Shown here: piece after piece, positions 34,390-43,222 of the stretch
Numbering within the stretch: the stretch's first letter is position 1
Layout: each line of letters begins with the position of its first letter
Origin: an uncultured Opitutaceae bacterium
GTDB lineage: Bacteria > Verrucomicrobiota > Verrucomicrobiia > Opitutales > Opitutaceae
Reading direction: 5' to 3'
DNA: 64,000 nucleotides
Assembly: GCA_903862935.1 (NCBI GenBank)
Contig: CAIOZY010000013.1
Location: 186,001-250,000, forward strand
Notes under the pieces: generated by a model
Database searches by the model: none
What the model was told of the DNA's origin: nothing
The model's input: the letters and a program-made list of their open reading frames with translations, nothing else
Program-made: the position numbers and the translations under genes

Positions 34390-35787
34390 TCAGGTCTCGT
34401 CATGCCTCGGCTTGCCCACGAGGTCAAAGTACACCGGGCAGCCGTTAAGTCCAAACTCCTCCACAAGGCCCGCCTCTAGGTAGCGGCGGTAGGACTCGGT
34501 CAGCTTCTCCTCCCGGTTGCAAAAAAGCTTGATCCGGAACGGGCGGTTTCCCGTCTGGGTCGCGTAATAGATCCGGAAGCGCCGGGCGCCGATCGAGGGC
34601 GGCGGGGTCCGCTCGGTCAGGTAGGTTAACCGCGCGTTCAGCTTTGCGGTGGGCAGCACCTTGTCCAGGGTGCGGTTGAGCTGGACGGCGGCGTTGAGCA
34701 TCCGGTCCACCTCATAGCCGCTCATCGCCGAGACGAAGATCAGCGGCGCCCCGGGGGTGAAGAAAAGCCGGTCAAAAAGGGCCCTGCCGTAACTTTCCCG
34801 GTACTCGCGCTCGGACTCGTAGCCGGTGATGCCGTCGCCCTTGGCAAAGGCTTTTCGGACCAGGTCCCATTTGTTGACAACGACCACGATCGGGCGGTTC
34901 TCCTTGAGGGCCTCTCCGGCGATCGCCTTGTCCTGCTGCGTGACTCCGTCCAGCGCGTCCAAGACCAGGAGCACTACGTCAGCCCTCTGGATCGCGTCCA
35001 GGGAGCGCAGGCGCGAGAAGTACTCAACCGGCGAGCCCAGTTTCGCCGAGGCCTTCATCCCGGCCGTGTCGATCAGCCGGAAGGGGTACGAGCGCCCATC
35101 TCGGCCCGTGAATTCAAAGGGGATCTCGACGGCGTCCCGGGTGGTACCGGGGATGGGGCTGACGATCAGCCGGTCGCTGTGCAGTAGCCGGTTCGCAAGC
35201 GAGGACTTCCCCACGTTCGGCCGCCCGACAAAGCAGATGCACAGCGGGTCCGAGGCCGTCTTGGCGGCCCCCTCGGCAACTGCAGCCGGGGGCCCGAGCC
35301 TCTCAAGGATCGCCGCCCTGAGTTCCTCCTCCCCCTGGCCATGCTCGGCGGAGACGCGGCAGGGCTCCCCCAGTCCGAGCCGGTAGGCCTCGCCCACATC
35401 CAGCTTCTCTCCCCCGAAATCGGCCTTGTTGACGACAACCAAAACCGCCTTGCCGCTCCGCCGGAGGCGCTGGGCGATCCGCTCGTCCAGGCTCGTCAGG
35501 CCCTCCTTGCCGTCGATGACAAACAAGATCAGGGAGGCGGCGTCGATCGCGAAGCCGACCTGCACCTCGGAGGCGGCGATCAGTTCGGATGTCGACTCCC
35601 CGCCCTTGAGCCCCAGTCCGCCCGTGTCCAGAAGCGTGAAGGAGCCCTCCTCGACCTCGGCCGTGATCACGTCGCGGGTGATCCCGGGCTGGTCGTGGAC
35701 AATCGAGATCCGCCGCCGGGCCAACCGGTTGAAGAGCCTGCTTTTGCCCACGTTGGGCCGGCCGACGATGGCAACGGTGCGGCTCAT
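34390..35787 (-). CDS. der: Ribosome-assembly GTPase Der (EngA)
   Basis: 465 residues with tandem G domains, the hallmark of Der. G1 motifs are GRPNVGKSRLF (about 7) and GRPNVGKSSLA (about 190); G3-type motifs are DTGGLGLKGG and DTAGMKASAK; G4 motifs are NKADF and NKWDL. The C-terminal KH-like domain (about 375-465; TAKLNARLTYLTERTPPP, NGCPVYFDLVGKPR) completes the fold. It aids 50S subunit maturation. Its stop precedes fmt by 15 nt, and its start overlaps the aminotransferase stop by 4 nt, so an aminotransferase-der-fmt-lysM-parB transcript is plausible. Confidence 0.97.
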   Translation of the reverse strand: MSRTVAIVGRPNVGKSRLFNRLARRRISIVHDQPGITRDVITAEVEEGSFTLLDTGGLGLKGGESTSELIAASEVQVGFAIDAASLILFVIDGKEGLTSLDERIAQRLRRSGKAVLVVVNKADFGGEKLDVGEAYRLGLGEPCRVSAEHGQGEEELRAAILERLGPPAAVAEGAAKTASDPLCICFVGRPNVGKSSLANRLLHSDRLIVSPIPGTTRDAVEIPFEFTGRDGRSYPFRLIDTAGMKASAKLGSPVEYFSRLRSLDAIQRADVVLLVLDALDGVTQQDKAIAGEALKENRPIVVVVNKWDLVRKAFAKGDGITGYESEREYRESYGRALFDRLFFTPGAPLIFVSAMSGYEVDRMLNAAVQLNRTLDKVLPTAKLNARLTYLTERTPPPSIGARRFRIYYATQTGNRPFRIKLFCNREEKLTESYRRYLEAGLVEEFGLNGCPVYFDLVGKPRHDET

Positions 35788-36953
35788 CGCCGGAGCCCCT
35801 GCACGTAGCGGTCGATCCGGTCGCAGGCCTCGATCAACTGCTCATAGCCCGTCGCAAAGCTCGCCCGGACAAACCCCGCGCCGCTCTCGCCGAAGGCGGT
35901 CCCCGGGACCACGGCGACCTTCTCGGCATCCAGCAGCCCGTAGGCAAACTCCCGCTCCGACAGCCCCGTTCCCGCGACACTCGGGAAAGCGTAGAAAGCC
36001 CCGCCCGGCAGGTGGCACTTGAGCCCGGCCGCGTTGAAGCGCCGGACGACCAGGTCCCGCCGCTTCTGGTACTGCTCGCGCATCGCCTTCATCGAGTCCT
36101 CGCCGCGGGCGAGCGCCTCGATCGCGGCCTCCTGGGACAGAATTGGGGCGCACAGCATAGAGTACTGATGCACCTTCATCATCGCCTCCACAAGCTCCGC
36201 CGGCCCGCAGGCGTAGCCGATCCGGAATCCGGTCATCGCGAAGGCCTTCGAGAATCCGTGCAGGAAGATCGTTCGCTCCCGCATGCCGGGGAGGACGGCG
36301 ATCGACGTGTGGGCCTGCTCGTACACGAGCTCCGAGTAGATCTCGTCGCTCAAGACCACCAGGTCCTTCTCCACGGCGAACCGGGCGATCTTCTCCAGCC
36401 GCGCGCGGTCGCAGGTGCCACCCGTCGGGTTGCACGGCAGGTTCATCATGAGGACCTTGCAGCCGGGCCTCCAGGCCCTCTCCAAGTCCTCCGCGTTCAG
36501 GGCGAATCCGTCCTCGGCCCGGGTGGGAACCGCGATCGCGACGCCGTGCGCCAGGGTCACGCCAGGATGGTACGAGACGTAGCAGGGCTGGTGGTAGAGG
36601 ACCGCCTCGCCCGGGTTCAGCAGCGCCCGCAGCGCAAGGTCGATAGCCTCCGAGACCCCGACAGTGACAATCACCTCGTCCTCGGGCCGGTAGCCGATCC
36701 CGTAGTGGCGCTCCACGTACGAACAGATCCCGCGGCGCAGCTCGATCAGGCCCAGGTTCGAGGTGTAGTGGGTCTTGCCCTTTTCCAGCGCGTAGATCGC
36801 CGCCTCGCGGATGTGCCACGGGGTGCCGAAGTCCGGCTCCCCAATCCCCAGGGAGATCACGTCCTTCATCTTCGCCACGATCTCAAAAAAGTCGCGGATC
36901 CCCGACTTGGGCAAGTCGACGACGTGACGGGCGATGTGGCGTTGGGAATCCAT
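35784..36953 (-). CDS. Class I aminotransferase (likely broad-specificity or aromatic type)
   Basis: 389 residues from the ATG at 36953; the long upstream extension is antisense to the next gene. PLP enzyme with ISLGIGEPDFGTPWHIREAA, TVGVSEAIDLALRAL, NLPCNPTGGTCD and the PLP lysine in HGFSKAFAMTGFRIGYACG; the substrate arginine is in FVRASFATGY. It is of the AraT/MalY-adjacent I-gamma group rather than AspC. It lies 92 bp downstream of an Lrp-family regulator on the same strand; Lrp/AsnC members commonly control such amino-acid enzymes, which suggests local regulation. Its stop overlaps the der start by 4 nt. Confidence 0.9.
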   Translation of the reverse strand: MDSQRHIARHVVDLPKSGIRDFFEIVAKMKDVISLGIGEPDFGTPWHIREAAIYALEKGKTHYTSNLGLIELRRGICSYVERHYGIGYRPEDEVIVTVGVSEAIDLALRALLNPGEAVLYHQPCYVSYHPGVTLAHGVAIAVPTRAEDGFALNAEDLERAWRPGCKVLMMNLPCNPTGGTCDRARLEKIARFAVEKDLVVLSDEIYSELVYEQAHTSIAVLPGMRERTIFLHGFSKAFAMTGFRIGYACGPAELVEAMMKVHQYSMLCAPILSQEAAIEALARGEDSMKAMREQYQKRRDLVVRRFNAAGLKCHLPGGAFYAFPSVAGTGLSEREFAYGLLDAEKVAVVPGTAFGESGAGFVRASFATGYEQLIEACDRIDRYVQGLRR

Positions 36954-37045
36954 GGGTCCTTGCAGGCGGCGCGGCGGGTCTAGCCCGGCCCTGGGGCCGG
37001 GCCAGGCGGGGCGGAAGGCCGTCCCTGCCCCCGGCCGCAAACCGG

Positions 37046-37531
37046 TTACGGCGTCACCTTGAGCCGGTCGGAGCCTTCGATCGGCGCGTTGATGAGGAAG
37101 CCGCCCTCCTTGTAGGAGCGCAGCATGAAGTGGGTGCTCGTGGAGATGACGCCCTCGATCGTGGAAAGCTTCTCCGAGACGAAGCTGGCGACCTTCTGGA
37201 GGCTCGGCCCCGAGGCGAAGATCAGCAGGTCGTAGGCCCCGGACATCAGGTAGCACGACTCGACCTCGTCAAACTTGCTCAGGCGCTCGGCCAGGCGGTT
37301 GAATCCGCCCCCGCGCTCGGGCGTGATCTTCACCTCGATCACCGCCCGCACGGAGCCGCCGGCGGCCTCGCGCGACAGGTCGACCACGGGGCGGTATCCG
37401 AGCAAGATCCTGTCCTTTTTGAGTTGTTCGAGCCGCCGCTCGACGGCGGCCTCGCTCATGCCGGCTACCTGCGCCATCTGCGCAGTGGTGAGATGTCCGC
37501 TTTCGATCAGGAGCTTGAGGACGGGTTCCAT
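37046..37531 (-). CDS. Lrp/AsnC-family transcriptional regulator
   Basis: 161 residues. An N-terminal winged helix (LTTAQMAQVAGMSEAAVERRLEQLKKDRIL, about 14-43) reads DNA, and the C-terminal RAM domain (VRAVIEVKITPERGGGF, VESCYLMSGAYDLLIFASG, VISTSTHFMLRSY) senses amino acids. Feast/famine regulators of this kind often control amino-acid metabolism next door; here the aminotransferase gene follows 92 bp later. It is divergent from ffh. Confidence 0.9.
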   Translation of the reverse strand: MEPVLKLLIESGHLTTAQMAQVAGMSEAAVERRLEQLKKDRILLGYRPVVDLSREAAGGSVRAVIEVKITPERGGGFNRLAERLSKFDEVESCYLMSGAYDLLIFASGPSLQKVASFVSEKLSTIEGVISTSTHFMLRSYKEGGFLINAPIEGSDRLKVTP

Positions 37532-37645
37532 AGGAGACTGCCTTTATCCGGAAAACGGGCCCTTTTGACCAGACCGAAGTTTTCGCCCGCCCCGGCGCTA
37601 AGACGGATGGACAGACGCCGCCCCGCCCGCTAACCCTTGCCCCTT

Positions 37646-38986
37646 ATGTTTGAGACCCTTACCGAAAAGCTGGGCCAGGCCATGCGGAACCTCCGCGGGG
37701 TCGGCCGGCTGACCGAGGAGAACATGGCCGAGGCGCTCCAGGAGGTGCGGCTGGCCCTCCTCGGCGCCGACGTGCACTTCCGTGTGGCCCGGGAATTTGT
37801 GGAGCGCGTCCAAGCGCAGTGCCAGGGCCAGGAGGTCCTCAAGGGGGTCACCCCCGGCCAGCAGATCGTTAAGATCATCCACGACGAGCTCGTGAGGCTC
37901 CTCGGCGAGGGTGCCCCCGCCCTGAGCGGAGCAAAGCCCCTGAAGGTGATGCTGGTCGGCTTGCACGGCTCGGGAAAGACGACCTCGGCGGCCAAGCTCG
38001 GGCTGGTCCTGCGCAAGCGCGGGTACCGCCCCTTCCTCGTGGCGGGCGACGTTCAGCGGCCGGCCGCCATCGACCAGCTCGAGATCCTCGCCAAGCAGGA
38101 GACCCTCGGTTTTTACGCCGACCGCGCCTCAAAGGACGTCCCGGCAATAGGCGCCGCGGCCCTCTCCGCGGCTGCCGCCGCGGGATGCGACGCCATCATT
38201 TTCGACACGGCCGGCCGGCTGCAGATCGATGTCGAGCTGATCGCCGAGGTGAAGCGCCTCCGCGACCGGGTCCAGCCCGACGAGGTGCTGCTGGTCGCCG
38301 ACGGGGCCCTGGGCCAAGAGGCGGTCAATGTCGCCAAGGCCTTCCACGAGGCCGTGCAGCTGACCGGGCTTGTCCTCACCAAACTCGACGGCGACGCCCG
38401 CGGAGGAGCGGCCCTGTCGATCAAGACGATCACCGGGGTCCCGATCAAGTTCGTGGGCACCGGGGAGAAGCTGGCCGACTTCGAGCCCTTCTATCCCGAC
38501 CGGCTCGCCTCGAGGATCCTGGGAATGGGCGACGTTGTCTCGCTGGTCGAGAAGGCGCAGGAGACCTTCGACGAGAAGGAGGCCGAGAAGATGGCCGAGA
38601 AGGTCCGCAAGGCGGACTTCAATCTCGAGGACTTCCTCAGCCAGCTCCAGCAGGTGAAGAAGATGGGCTCCATGGAGTCGATCATGGGCATGATGCCCGG
38701 GATGAGCGGGGTTAAGCTCGGCGGCAACGAGGAGCGCCAGATGGGCCGAGCCGAGGCGATCATCAAGTCGATGACCGCCCAGGAGCGCCGCAAGCCCGAG
38801 ATCATCAGCGGAAGCCGCCGCCAGCGCATCGCCCAGGGTTCGGGAACCAAGATCGCGGAGGTCAACCAGCTGCTCAAGCAGTTCCAGCAGATGCAGAAAA
38901 TGATGAAGATGATGAAGGGCGGGGGCGCAAAGAAGATGATGCGTCAGATGGAGGCGATGAAACGCGGCGGAGGCCGGTTTCCCTAA
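37646..38986 (+). CDS. ffh: Signal recognition particle protein Ffh
   Basis: 446 residues from ATG at 37646 (a TTG at 37637 adds three residues). The N-domain helices ([20 protein letters not shown]) precede the SRP GTPase: G1 [15 protein letters not shown], the insert-box region [15 protein letters not shown], and G4 [11 protein letters not shown]. The C-terminal M-domain is methionine-rich ([14 protein letters not shown], then [17 protein letters not shown]), binding signal peptides and 4.5S RNA. It targets membrane proteins to SecYEG. No SRP RNA gene was seen adjacent. It is divergent from the Lrp-type gene. Confidence 0.97.
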   Translation: MFETLTEKLGQAMRNLRGVGRLTEENMAEALQEVRLALLGADVHFRVAREFVERVQAQCQGQEVLKGVTPGQQIVKIIHDELVRLLGEGAPALSGAKPLKVMLVGLHGSGKTTSAAKLGLVLRKRGYRPFLVAGDVQRPAAIDQLEILAKQETLGFYADRASKDVPAIGAAALSAAAAAGCDAIIFDTAGRLQIDVELIAEVKRLRDRVQPDEVLLVADGALGQEAVNVAKAFHEAVQLTGLVLTKLDGDARGGAALSIKTITGVPIKFVGTGEKLADFEPFYPDRLASRILGMGDVVSLVEKAQETFDEKEAEKMAEKVRKADFNLEDFLSQLQQVKKMGSMESIMGMMPGMSGVKLGGNEERQMGRAEAIIKSMTAQERRKPEIISGSRRQRIAQGSGTKIAEVNQLLKQFQQMQKMMKMMKGGGAKKMMRQMEAMKRGGGRFP

Positions 38987-39017
38987 GGGCGGGCCCGCCG
39001 GCTAAAGTTCCCCTACC

Positions 39018-40505
39018 CTAGACCGGCTGGTCAGCCGCCTCAGAGGCGGCCGCGGTGGCGGGCGCGCCGGTGAAGCGGGCGCCGCGGGTCAGCCAGTTGC
39101 GCAGGAACCCGGCGATCGCGCAGCCGACCAGGGCGTAAAGCCCGAGCCAGAACCACATCGCCGCGGGGGTGTGCCAGTAGCCGAGCCTTCCCTCAATCAT
39201 CGCTTGCTGCAGCGGCATCGCCGTCGTCCCAACCTTCACGGTCTCGGGTGACCAGTGCTCGAGCATGTTGCCCGAAAACCAGCTGACGAGGGTTTTCGCC
39301 AAAAACCACGGAATCATCGACAGCCCCAGGTAGGTGCCCTCCTGGCCTTTCGGTGCGATGGCCGCTGTGTACTCGTAGAGCTTCGGGGACCAGAGCACCT
39401 CGCCGACCGTCAGCAGCACCATGCACAGGACCGCCATCAGGTAGTGGGCCTGGCCGATATCGAGCCCGTAGCTGCGCCACGGAAGCGCCATCGGAAACAG
39501 CGACAAAGACGAGATCATCGCCCCGAAGACCAGCATGTTGAACACCTTGAACTTGTTCGCGAGCGGGATGAACAAAATCAGCCCGATCACAATCCCCACC
39601 GGATTGATCATGCTTAAGACACCGATCGCAGCGTTGGGTCCGATCGTGCGCTCCCAGTACTTGGGCATCAGAAGATAGAGGTAGGTGTAGACCGCCCGCA
39701 CTCCCAGGATCAGAGCGATAAGGACCAGCAGCCGCGCCAGCGCCGGCTCGTGGACCACGTCCTTCATGATCGCCAGCGGGGACTTGTGCACCGGCTTGTC
39801 GGCCGCGGTCTCCGGGCCCTCGTCGGCCCCGCGCAGCTGGGACTCGTTGCGGATGAGCCACTCGCCGAACACCAGGCACAGGGCCGCGGTCGCCACCCCC
39901 ATCGTGAAGATGTGGACGTTGGCGACATGGAGCTGCAGGCGCACGAGGTCGATCGAATACGCGCCGGCCGCCGCCCCGATGTTCATGAACAGGTACCACA
40001 GGTTGAAGCCTGCGCTGCGGGAGCGCCGTGTCGTGAAGCGCTGGGTTGCCGCCTGGAAGATCGTCTGGATCGCGGCCGTGAACGGCGCCATCGCAAGGAA
40101 GAGCGCCCCCACGATGAATCCCCGGTTGGGCAACGACGGCATCATCGCCACCCCGACGACCGCGAGCCGCAGGAAGAGCAGCGACCACATCGACAGCCGC
40201 AGCGACACGCGGATCCCGAGCCAGTCGCAAAACATGCCCGAGACCGTCAGCATCACGATCACCACCGAGGTGAACAGGGCGATCGTGTGGCCGGCCGCCT
40301 TGTCACTCAGCCCCAGGTCGTGGGAGAGGAAGAGCGAGGCGATCGTGAGCATCCCGAAGTAGAAGGTGCAGTCCAGGATGTTGACGATCTGGACGCCCCA
40401 GTACTCCTTGCGGGTGTCCTTGAGGACGCCGAAGTCGCGGAAATACTTTAGAATCATTTCCCGGGCGGTCTGCGGCGGGGCCTTCTGTTTTGAGGTGTCG
40501 GTCAT
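39018..40505 (-). CDS. POT/PTR2-like major facilitator transporter
   Basis: 495 residues with about 12 membrane helices. The N-terminal part includes the MFS loop between helices 2 and 3 (FCDWLGIRVSLRLSM), and helix 5 carries the POT-like FNLWYLFMNIGAAAGAY. Typical POT signature FYxxINxGSL is modified. The N-terminus is cytoplasmic and charged (TDTSKQKAPPQTAREMILKY). This suggests a proton-coupled oligopeptide or related substrate carrier, but the specificity is not certain. It is divergent from the Ada-AlkA gene, with 158 bp between the starts, and ends 31 bp from the convergent ffh gene. Confidence 0.8.
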   Translation of the reverse strand: MTDTSKQKAPPQTAREMILKYFRDFGVLKDTRKEYWGVQIVNILDCTFYFGMLTIASLFLSHDLGLSDKAAGHTIALFTSVVIVMLTVSGMFCDWLGIRVSLRLSMWSLLFLRLAVVGVAMMPSLPNRGFIVGALFLAMAPFTAAIQTIFQAATQRFTTRRSRSAGFNLWYLFMNIGAAAGAYSIDLVRLQLHVANVHIFTMGVATAALCLVFGEWLIRNESQLRGADEGPETAADKPVHKSPLAIMKDVVHEPALARLLVLIALILGVRAVYTYLYLLMPKYWERTIGPNAAIGVLSMINPVGIVIGLILFIPLANKFKVFNMLVFGAMISSLSLFPMALPWRSYGLDIGQAHYLMAVLCMVLLTVGEVLWSPKLYEYTAAIAPKGQEGTYLGLSMIPWFLAKTLVSWFSGNMLEHWSPETVKVGTTAMPLQQAMIEGRLGYWHTPAAMWFWLGLYALVGCAIAGFLRNWLTRGARFTGAPATAAASEAADQPV

Positions 40506-40663
40506 GGGGAAGATCCGAAAAAGGAGCGACGGGGCAAGTGACGTTCTCCGATCGGGTTGCCCGAGTCAACGCCGCTTGCGGCCGCGCCGCCCGGGCTCCG
40601 GAAAAAGGATTGCAGCGGAAGAATCCGGAGGACAGCTGGGGCGCCCTGTGCTAGCCTGCCATC

Positions 40664-42112
40664 ATGCGCAAGAGCCACCAGTGGATGTACCAGCGGGTCC
40701 TCGAGAGCGACCCGTCCTGCAACGGGCGGTTCTTCACCGGCGTGCTGACGACCGGGATCTACTGCCTGCCGTCCTGCCACGCGCGCAAGCCCCGCAGCGA
40801 GAATGTCCGGTTCTTCCCCAGCTGCGAGGCGGCCCGCGCCGCCGGCCTGCGCCCCTGCCGCAAGTGCCACCCCGACGACTTCGAGCGCGGGTCCGACCCG
40901 GTCCTGGAGACGATCGAGGCGGTGGTGGCCGAGGTGCGGAGGGCCCCGGGGGAATTCCGGGACGCCCGGTCAGTCGTCCGCCGCTCGGGCTTCGGGACAA
41001 CCCGGGCCTTCGAGCTGTTCCGGCAGCATTTCCATGCGACCCCCGCCGACCTCCTCGCCCGGGCCCGGGTCGAGGCGGCAAAGGGGCTGCTCCTCGCGGG
41101 CGACCGGACGATCCTCGAGATCGCCGGCGATGTCGGTTTTGAGTCCTCCTCGGCCTTCCACGAGCGCTTCCGGCAGTCGACCGGCATGACGCCGGCGGCC
41201 TACCGGGGCCTGCGCAGGGCCCGGGCCTTCACGGTCGCGCTGCCCCCAGGCTATCCCGTGTCCTATTTTCGGCGCTCGCTATCCCGGGACCCTCACAGCG
41301 TGACCGAGCGGCTTGAGGGCAGCATCTACCACACCGCGGTCCGCCTGGGGCCCACCCCGGCGGTCATCACCCTGACTCTGGGCGCCGCCTCGGTCGAGGG
41401 CTCGGTCGAGCCCCTGGGCAAGGTGCCCGCGGGCGGCCGGCCCCTGCTGGCCCAGGCCCACGAGTTCGCGTCGGGATTGCTTGGGCTGGACCAGGACTGC
41501 GAGGGTTTCGCCAAGCTCGCCCGGCGCCTGGGCCTGGGCAGGCTGGTCGCCGGCCGGCCGGGCCTGCGGCTCGCCGGAACCCCCACCCCCTTCGACGGGC
41601 TGGTCTGGTCGATCATCGGTCAGCAGATCAACTTCCCCTTTGCCTGCCTGCTGCGTCGACGGCTCTTTGAGAGCCTGGGCCGGCAGGCAGGCGCAGGCCT
41701 GGTCGTCCCGCCGGGGCCTGAAGAGATCGCGGCGGCCAAGCCTTCGGAGCTTCGCTCCTGGCAGTTTTCACGGCAGAAGATCGAGTACCTCACTTCCGCC
41801 TGCGCCCTCGTGGCAGACGGGACGCTCGACCTGGAGCGCATGCGCCAAGGCTCGGCCACCCGCGCCGAGCGGGATCTCTTGGCCGTCCGGGGCCTCGGCC
41901 CCTGGTCGGTCAACTACCTGATGATGCGCTCCCTCGGTTTCGCCGACTGCGTCCCCCTGGGGGACACCGGGGTCTCGACCGGGCTCAAGTCGCTCCTGCG
42001 TCTGGAGGAACGCCCCGATGTCGACGCCACCCGCCGCCTGATGTCCGTATTTTCACCGTATCGAAGCCTTGCCACGGCCCACCTGTGGCAGTTCAACCAG
42101 CCTGTCCCATGA
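40664..42112 (+). CDS. Ada-type regulator fused to AlkA 3-methyladenine DNA glycosylase
   Basis: 482 residues in three parts. Residues 1-75 are the Ada zinc/methyl-phosphotriester domain with Cys34, Cys38, Cys65 and Cys68 (GIYCLPSC, CRKC). Residues about 85-185 are an AraC-type HTH (AGDRTILEIAGDVGFESSS, QSTGMTPAAYRG). The rest is AlkA: an N-terminal beta domain, then HhH-GPD (VRGLGPWSVNYLMMRSLGFAD with the catalytic Asp in PLGDTG). So the protein senses methylated phosphates, regulates transcription and excises alkylated bases. TAGCCT ends six nt before the ATG. The downstream Ogt gene overlaps its stop (ATGA). Confidence 0.93.
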   Translation: MRKSHQWMYQRVLESDPSCNGRFFTGVLTTGIYCLPSCHARKPRSENVRFFPSCEAARAAGLRPCRKCHPDDFERGSDPVLETIEAVVAEVRRAPGEFRDARSVVRRSGFGTTRAFELFRQHFHATPADLLARARVEAAKGLLLAGDRTILEIAGDVGFESSSAFHERFRQSTGMTPAAYRGLRRARAFTVALPPGYPVSYFRRSLSRDPHSVTERLEGSIYHTAVRLGPTPAVITLTLGAASVEGSVEPLGKVPAGGRPLLAQAHEFASGLLGLDQDCEGFAKLARRLGLGRLVAGRPGLRLAGTPTPFDGLVWSIIGQQINFPFACLLRRRLFESLGRQAGAGLVVPPGPEEIAAAKPSELRSWQFSRQKIEYLTSACALVADGTLDLERMRQGSATRAERDLLAVRGLGPWSVNYLMMRSLGFADCVPLGDTGVSTGLKSLLRLEERPDVDATRRLMSVFSPYRSLATAHLWQFNQPVP

Positions 42113-42609
42113 CACCTTCCGAGCCTGTCTACTACTCCTCATTTCCGACCCCCCTGGGGATCTTCTCCGTTGCGGTCGACTCCGGCGGGGCCGTTGTCGC
42201 CACGGCCTTTGGGGACAGGGCCAGCCTCGCCAAGCGGTTCGGCTCCGAGGTTCTGGTCTCCGACCCGGTGAAGACCTATGTCGCGCGGACCCAGCTTGTC
42301 GAATTTCTGACCGGGGAGCGGCGAAACTTCACGGTCAAGACCAACGCCTCAGGAACCCCATTCCAACTGAGTGTCTGGCACGCCCTGCGCCAAATACCCT
42401 ACGGGCAGACCCGAAGCTACGGGCAGATCGCCAAGGCCCTGCGCACGTCGGCCCGGGCCGTGGGACGGGCGAACGCCACGAATCCCATCTGCATCATCTC
42501 ACCGTGCCACCGCGTCATCGGGGCGGACGGCTCCCTGACCGGCTTCGCATTCGGGGAGCGGATCAAGCTCCAGCTGCTCGAGCTCGAAGGGCATCGGCAA
42601 ACGCCCTGA
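42109..42609 (+). CDS. ogt: Methylated-DNA-protein-cysteine methyltransferase (Ogt)
   Basis: 166 residues from the ATG at 42109, overlapping the stop of the preceding gene. Suicide enzyme repairing O6-methylguanine by transfer to its own cysteine. The active site PCHRVI (Cys in ISPCHRVIGADG, about 131), the DNA-binding helix (RQIPYGQTRSYGQIAKAL, then RAVGRANATNP) and the final GFAFGERIKLQLLELEG are all present. Translational coupling to Ada-AlkA recreates the Ada response as two polypeptides. Its 3' end overlaps the convergent trpF gene by about 47 bp. Confidence 0.96.
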   Translation: MTPSEPVYYSSFPTPLGIFSVAVDSGGAVVATAFGDRASLAKRFGSEVLVSDPVKTYVARTQLVEFLTGERRNFTVKTNASGTPFQLSVWHALRQIPYGQTRSYGQIAKALRTSARAVGRANATNPICIISPCHRVIGADGSLTGFAFGERIKLQLLELEGHRQTP

Positions 42610-43219
42610 TCTTCGCGGGGTCCTTCACTCCCGGGGCCGACTCGACCCCGCTGTTCACGTCAATCCATCGGGCCCCGCTCTGCCGGATAGCGTCGGCGAC
42701 GTTTGAAGGGTTCAGTCCGCCCGCCAAGATCCAGGTCTGCTCCGGATGCGCTCTGCGGTGACGGGTGAACTTCGCCCAATCGGCGGTGCGCCCCGTCCCG
42801 CCGAAGAGGTCAGCGCGGAAGGCATCCAGGAGAAAATACCGCGCGAGCGGCAGCCAGCCGGCCGGCACGTCCTCAGAAGGCGGCAGCTTCGGGGCGAGCC
42901 ACAGGCGCTCCGCCCCGACTGCCTGCGACCACTCCTGGAGGCGCGCCGGAAGGATGTCGTGCCTGAAGTGGATCTGGAAAAAATCGAACCCGGCCTTGTC
43001 CATCGCCGACAAGTCCGCCGGCGTCGGCTCGACGCAGATGGCGACCTTCGGGATCTCGGGCAACTCCCCCTGCAGCGAGGAAAATTCCGAAAGGGAGATC
43101 ACCCGAGGGGATTTCGGGTACAGGATAAATCCCAGGAAGTCGGCCCCGCACGAGGCGGCCACGGAGGCGTCCTTGGCCGATTTCAGGCCGCAGACCTTCC
43201 ACTTGAGCTCCTCGAGCAT
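42563..43219 (-). CDS. trpF: Phosphoribosylanthranilate isomerase
   Basis: 218 residues. Catalyses the Amadori rearrangement in tryptophan synthesis. The catalytic cysteine is in WKVCGLKSAKDA (about 9), the barrel continues with GADFLGFILYPKSPR, the catalytic aspartate is in YFLLDAFR, and the phosphate site is WILAGGLNPSNV with VNSGVES. No other trp gene is nearby; it is the last gene of the ilvN-ilvC-hemC-hemD-degT operon, three nt behind degT. The end overlaps ogt in the opposite orientation by about 47 bp, which is unusual for two conserved genes. Confidence 0.93.
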   Translation of the reverse strand: MLEELKWKVCGLKSAKDASVAASCGADFLGFILYPKSPRVISLSEFSSLQGELPEIPKVAICVEPTPADLSAMDKAGFDFFQIHFRHDILPARLQEWSQAVGAERLWLAPKLPPSEDVPAGWLPLARYFLLDAFRADLFGGTGRTADWAKFTRHRRAHPEQTWILAGGLNPSNVADAIRQSGARWIDVNSGVESAPGVKDPAKIRAFADALRARAAGA

Positions 43220-43222
43220 AGC

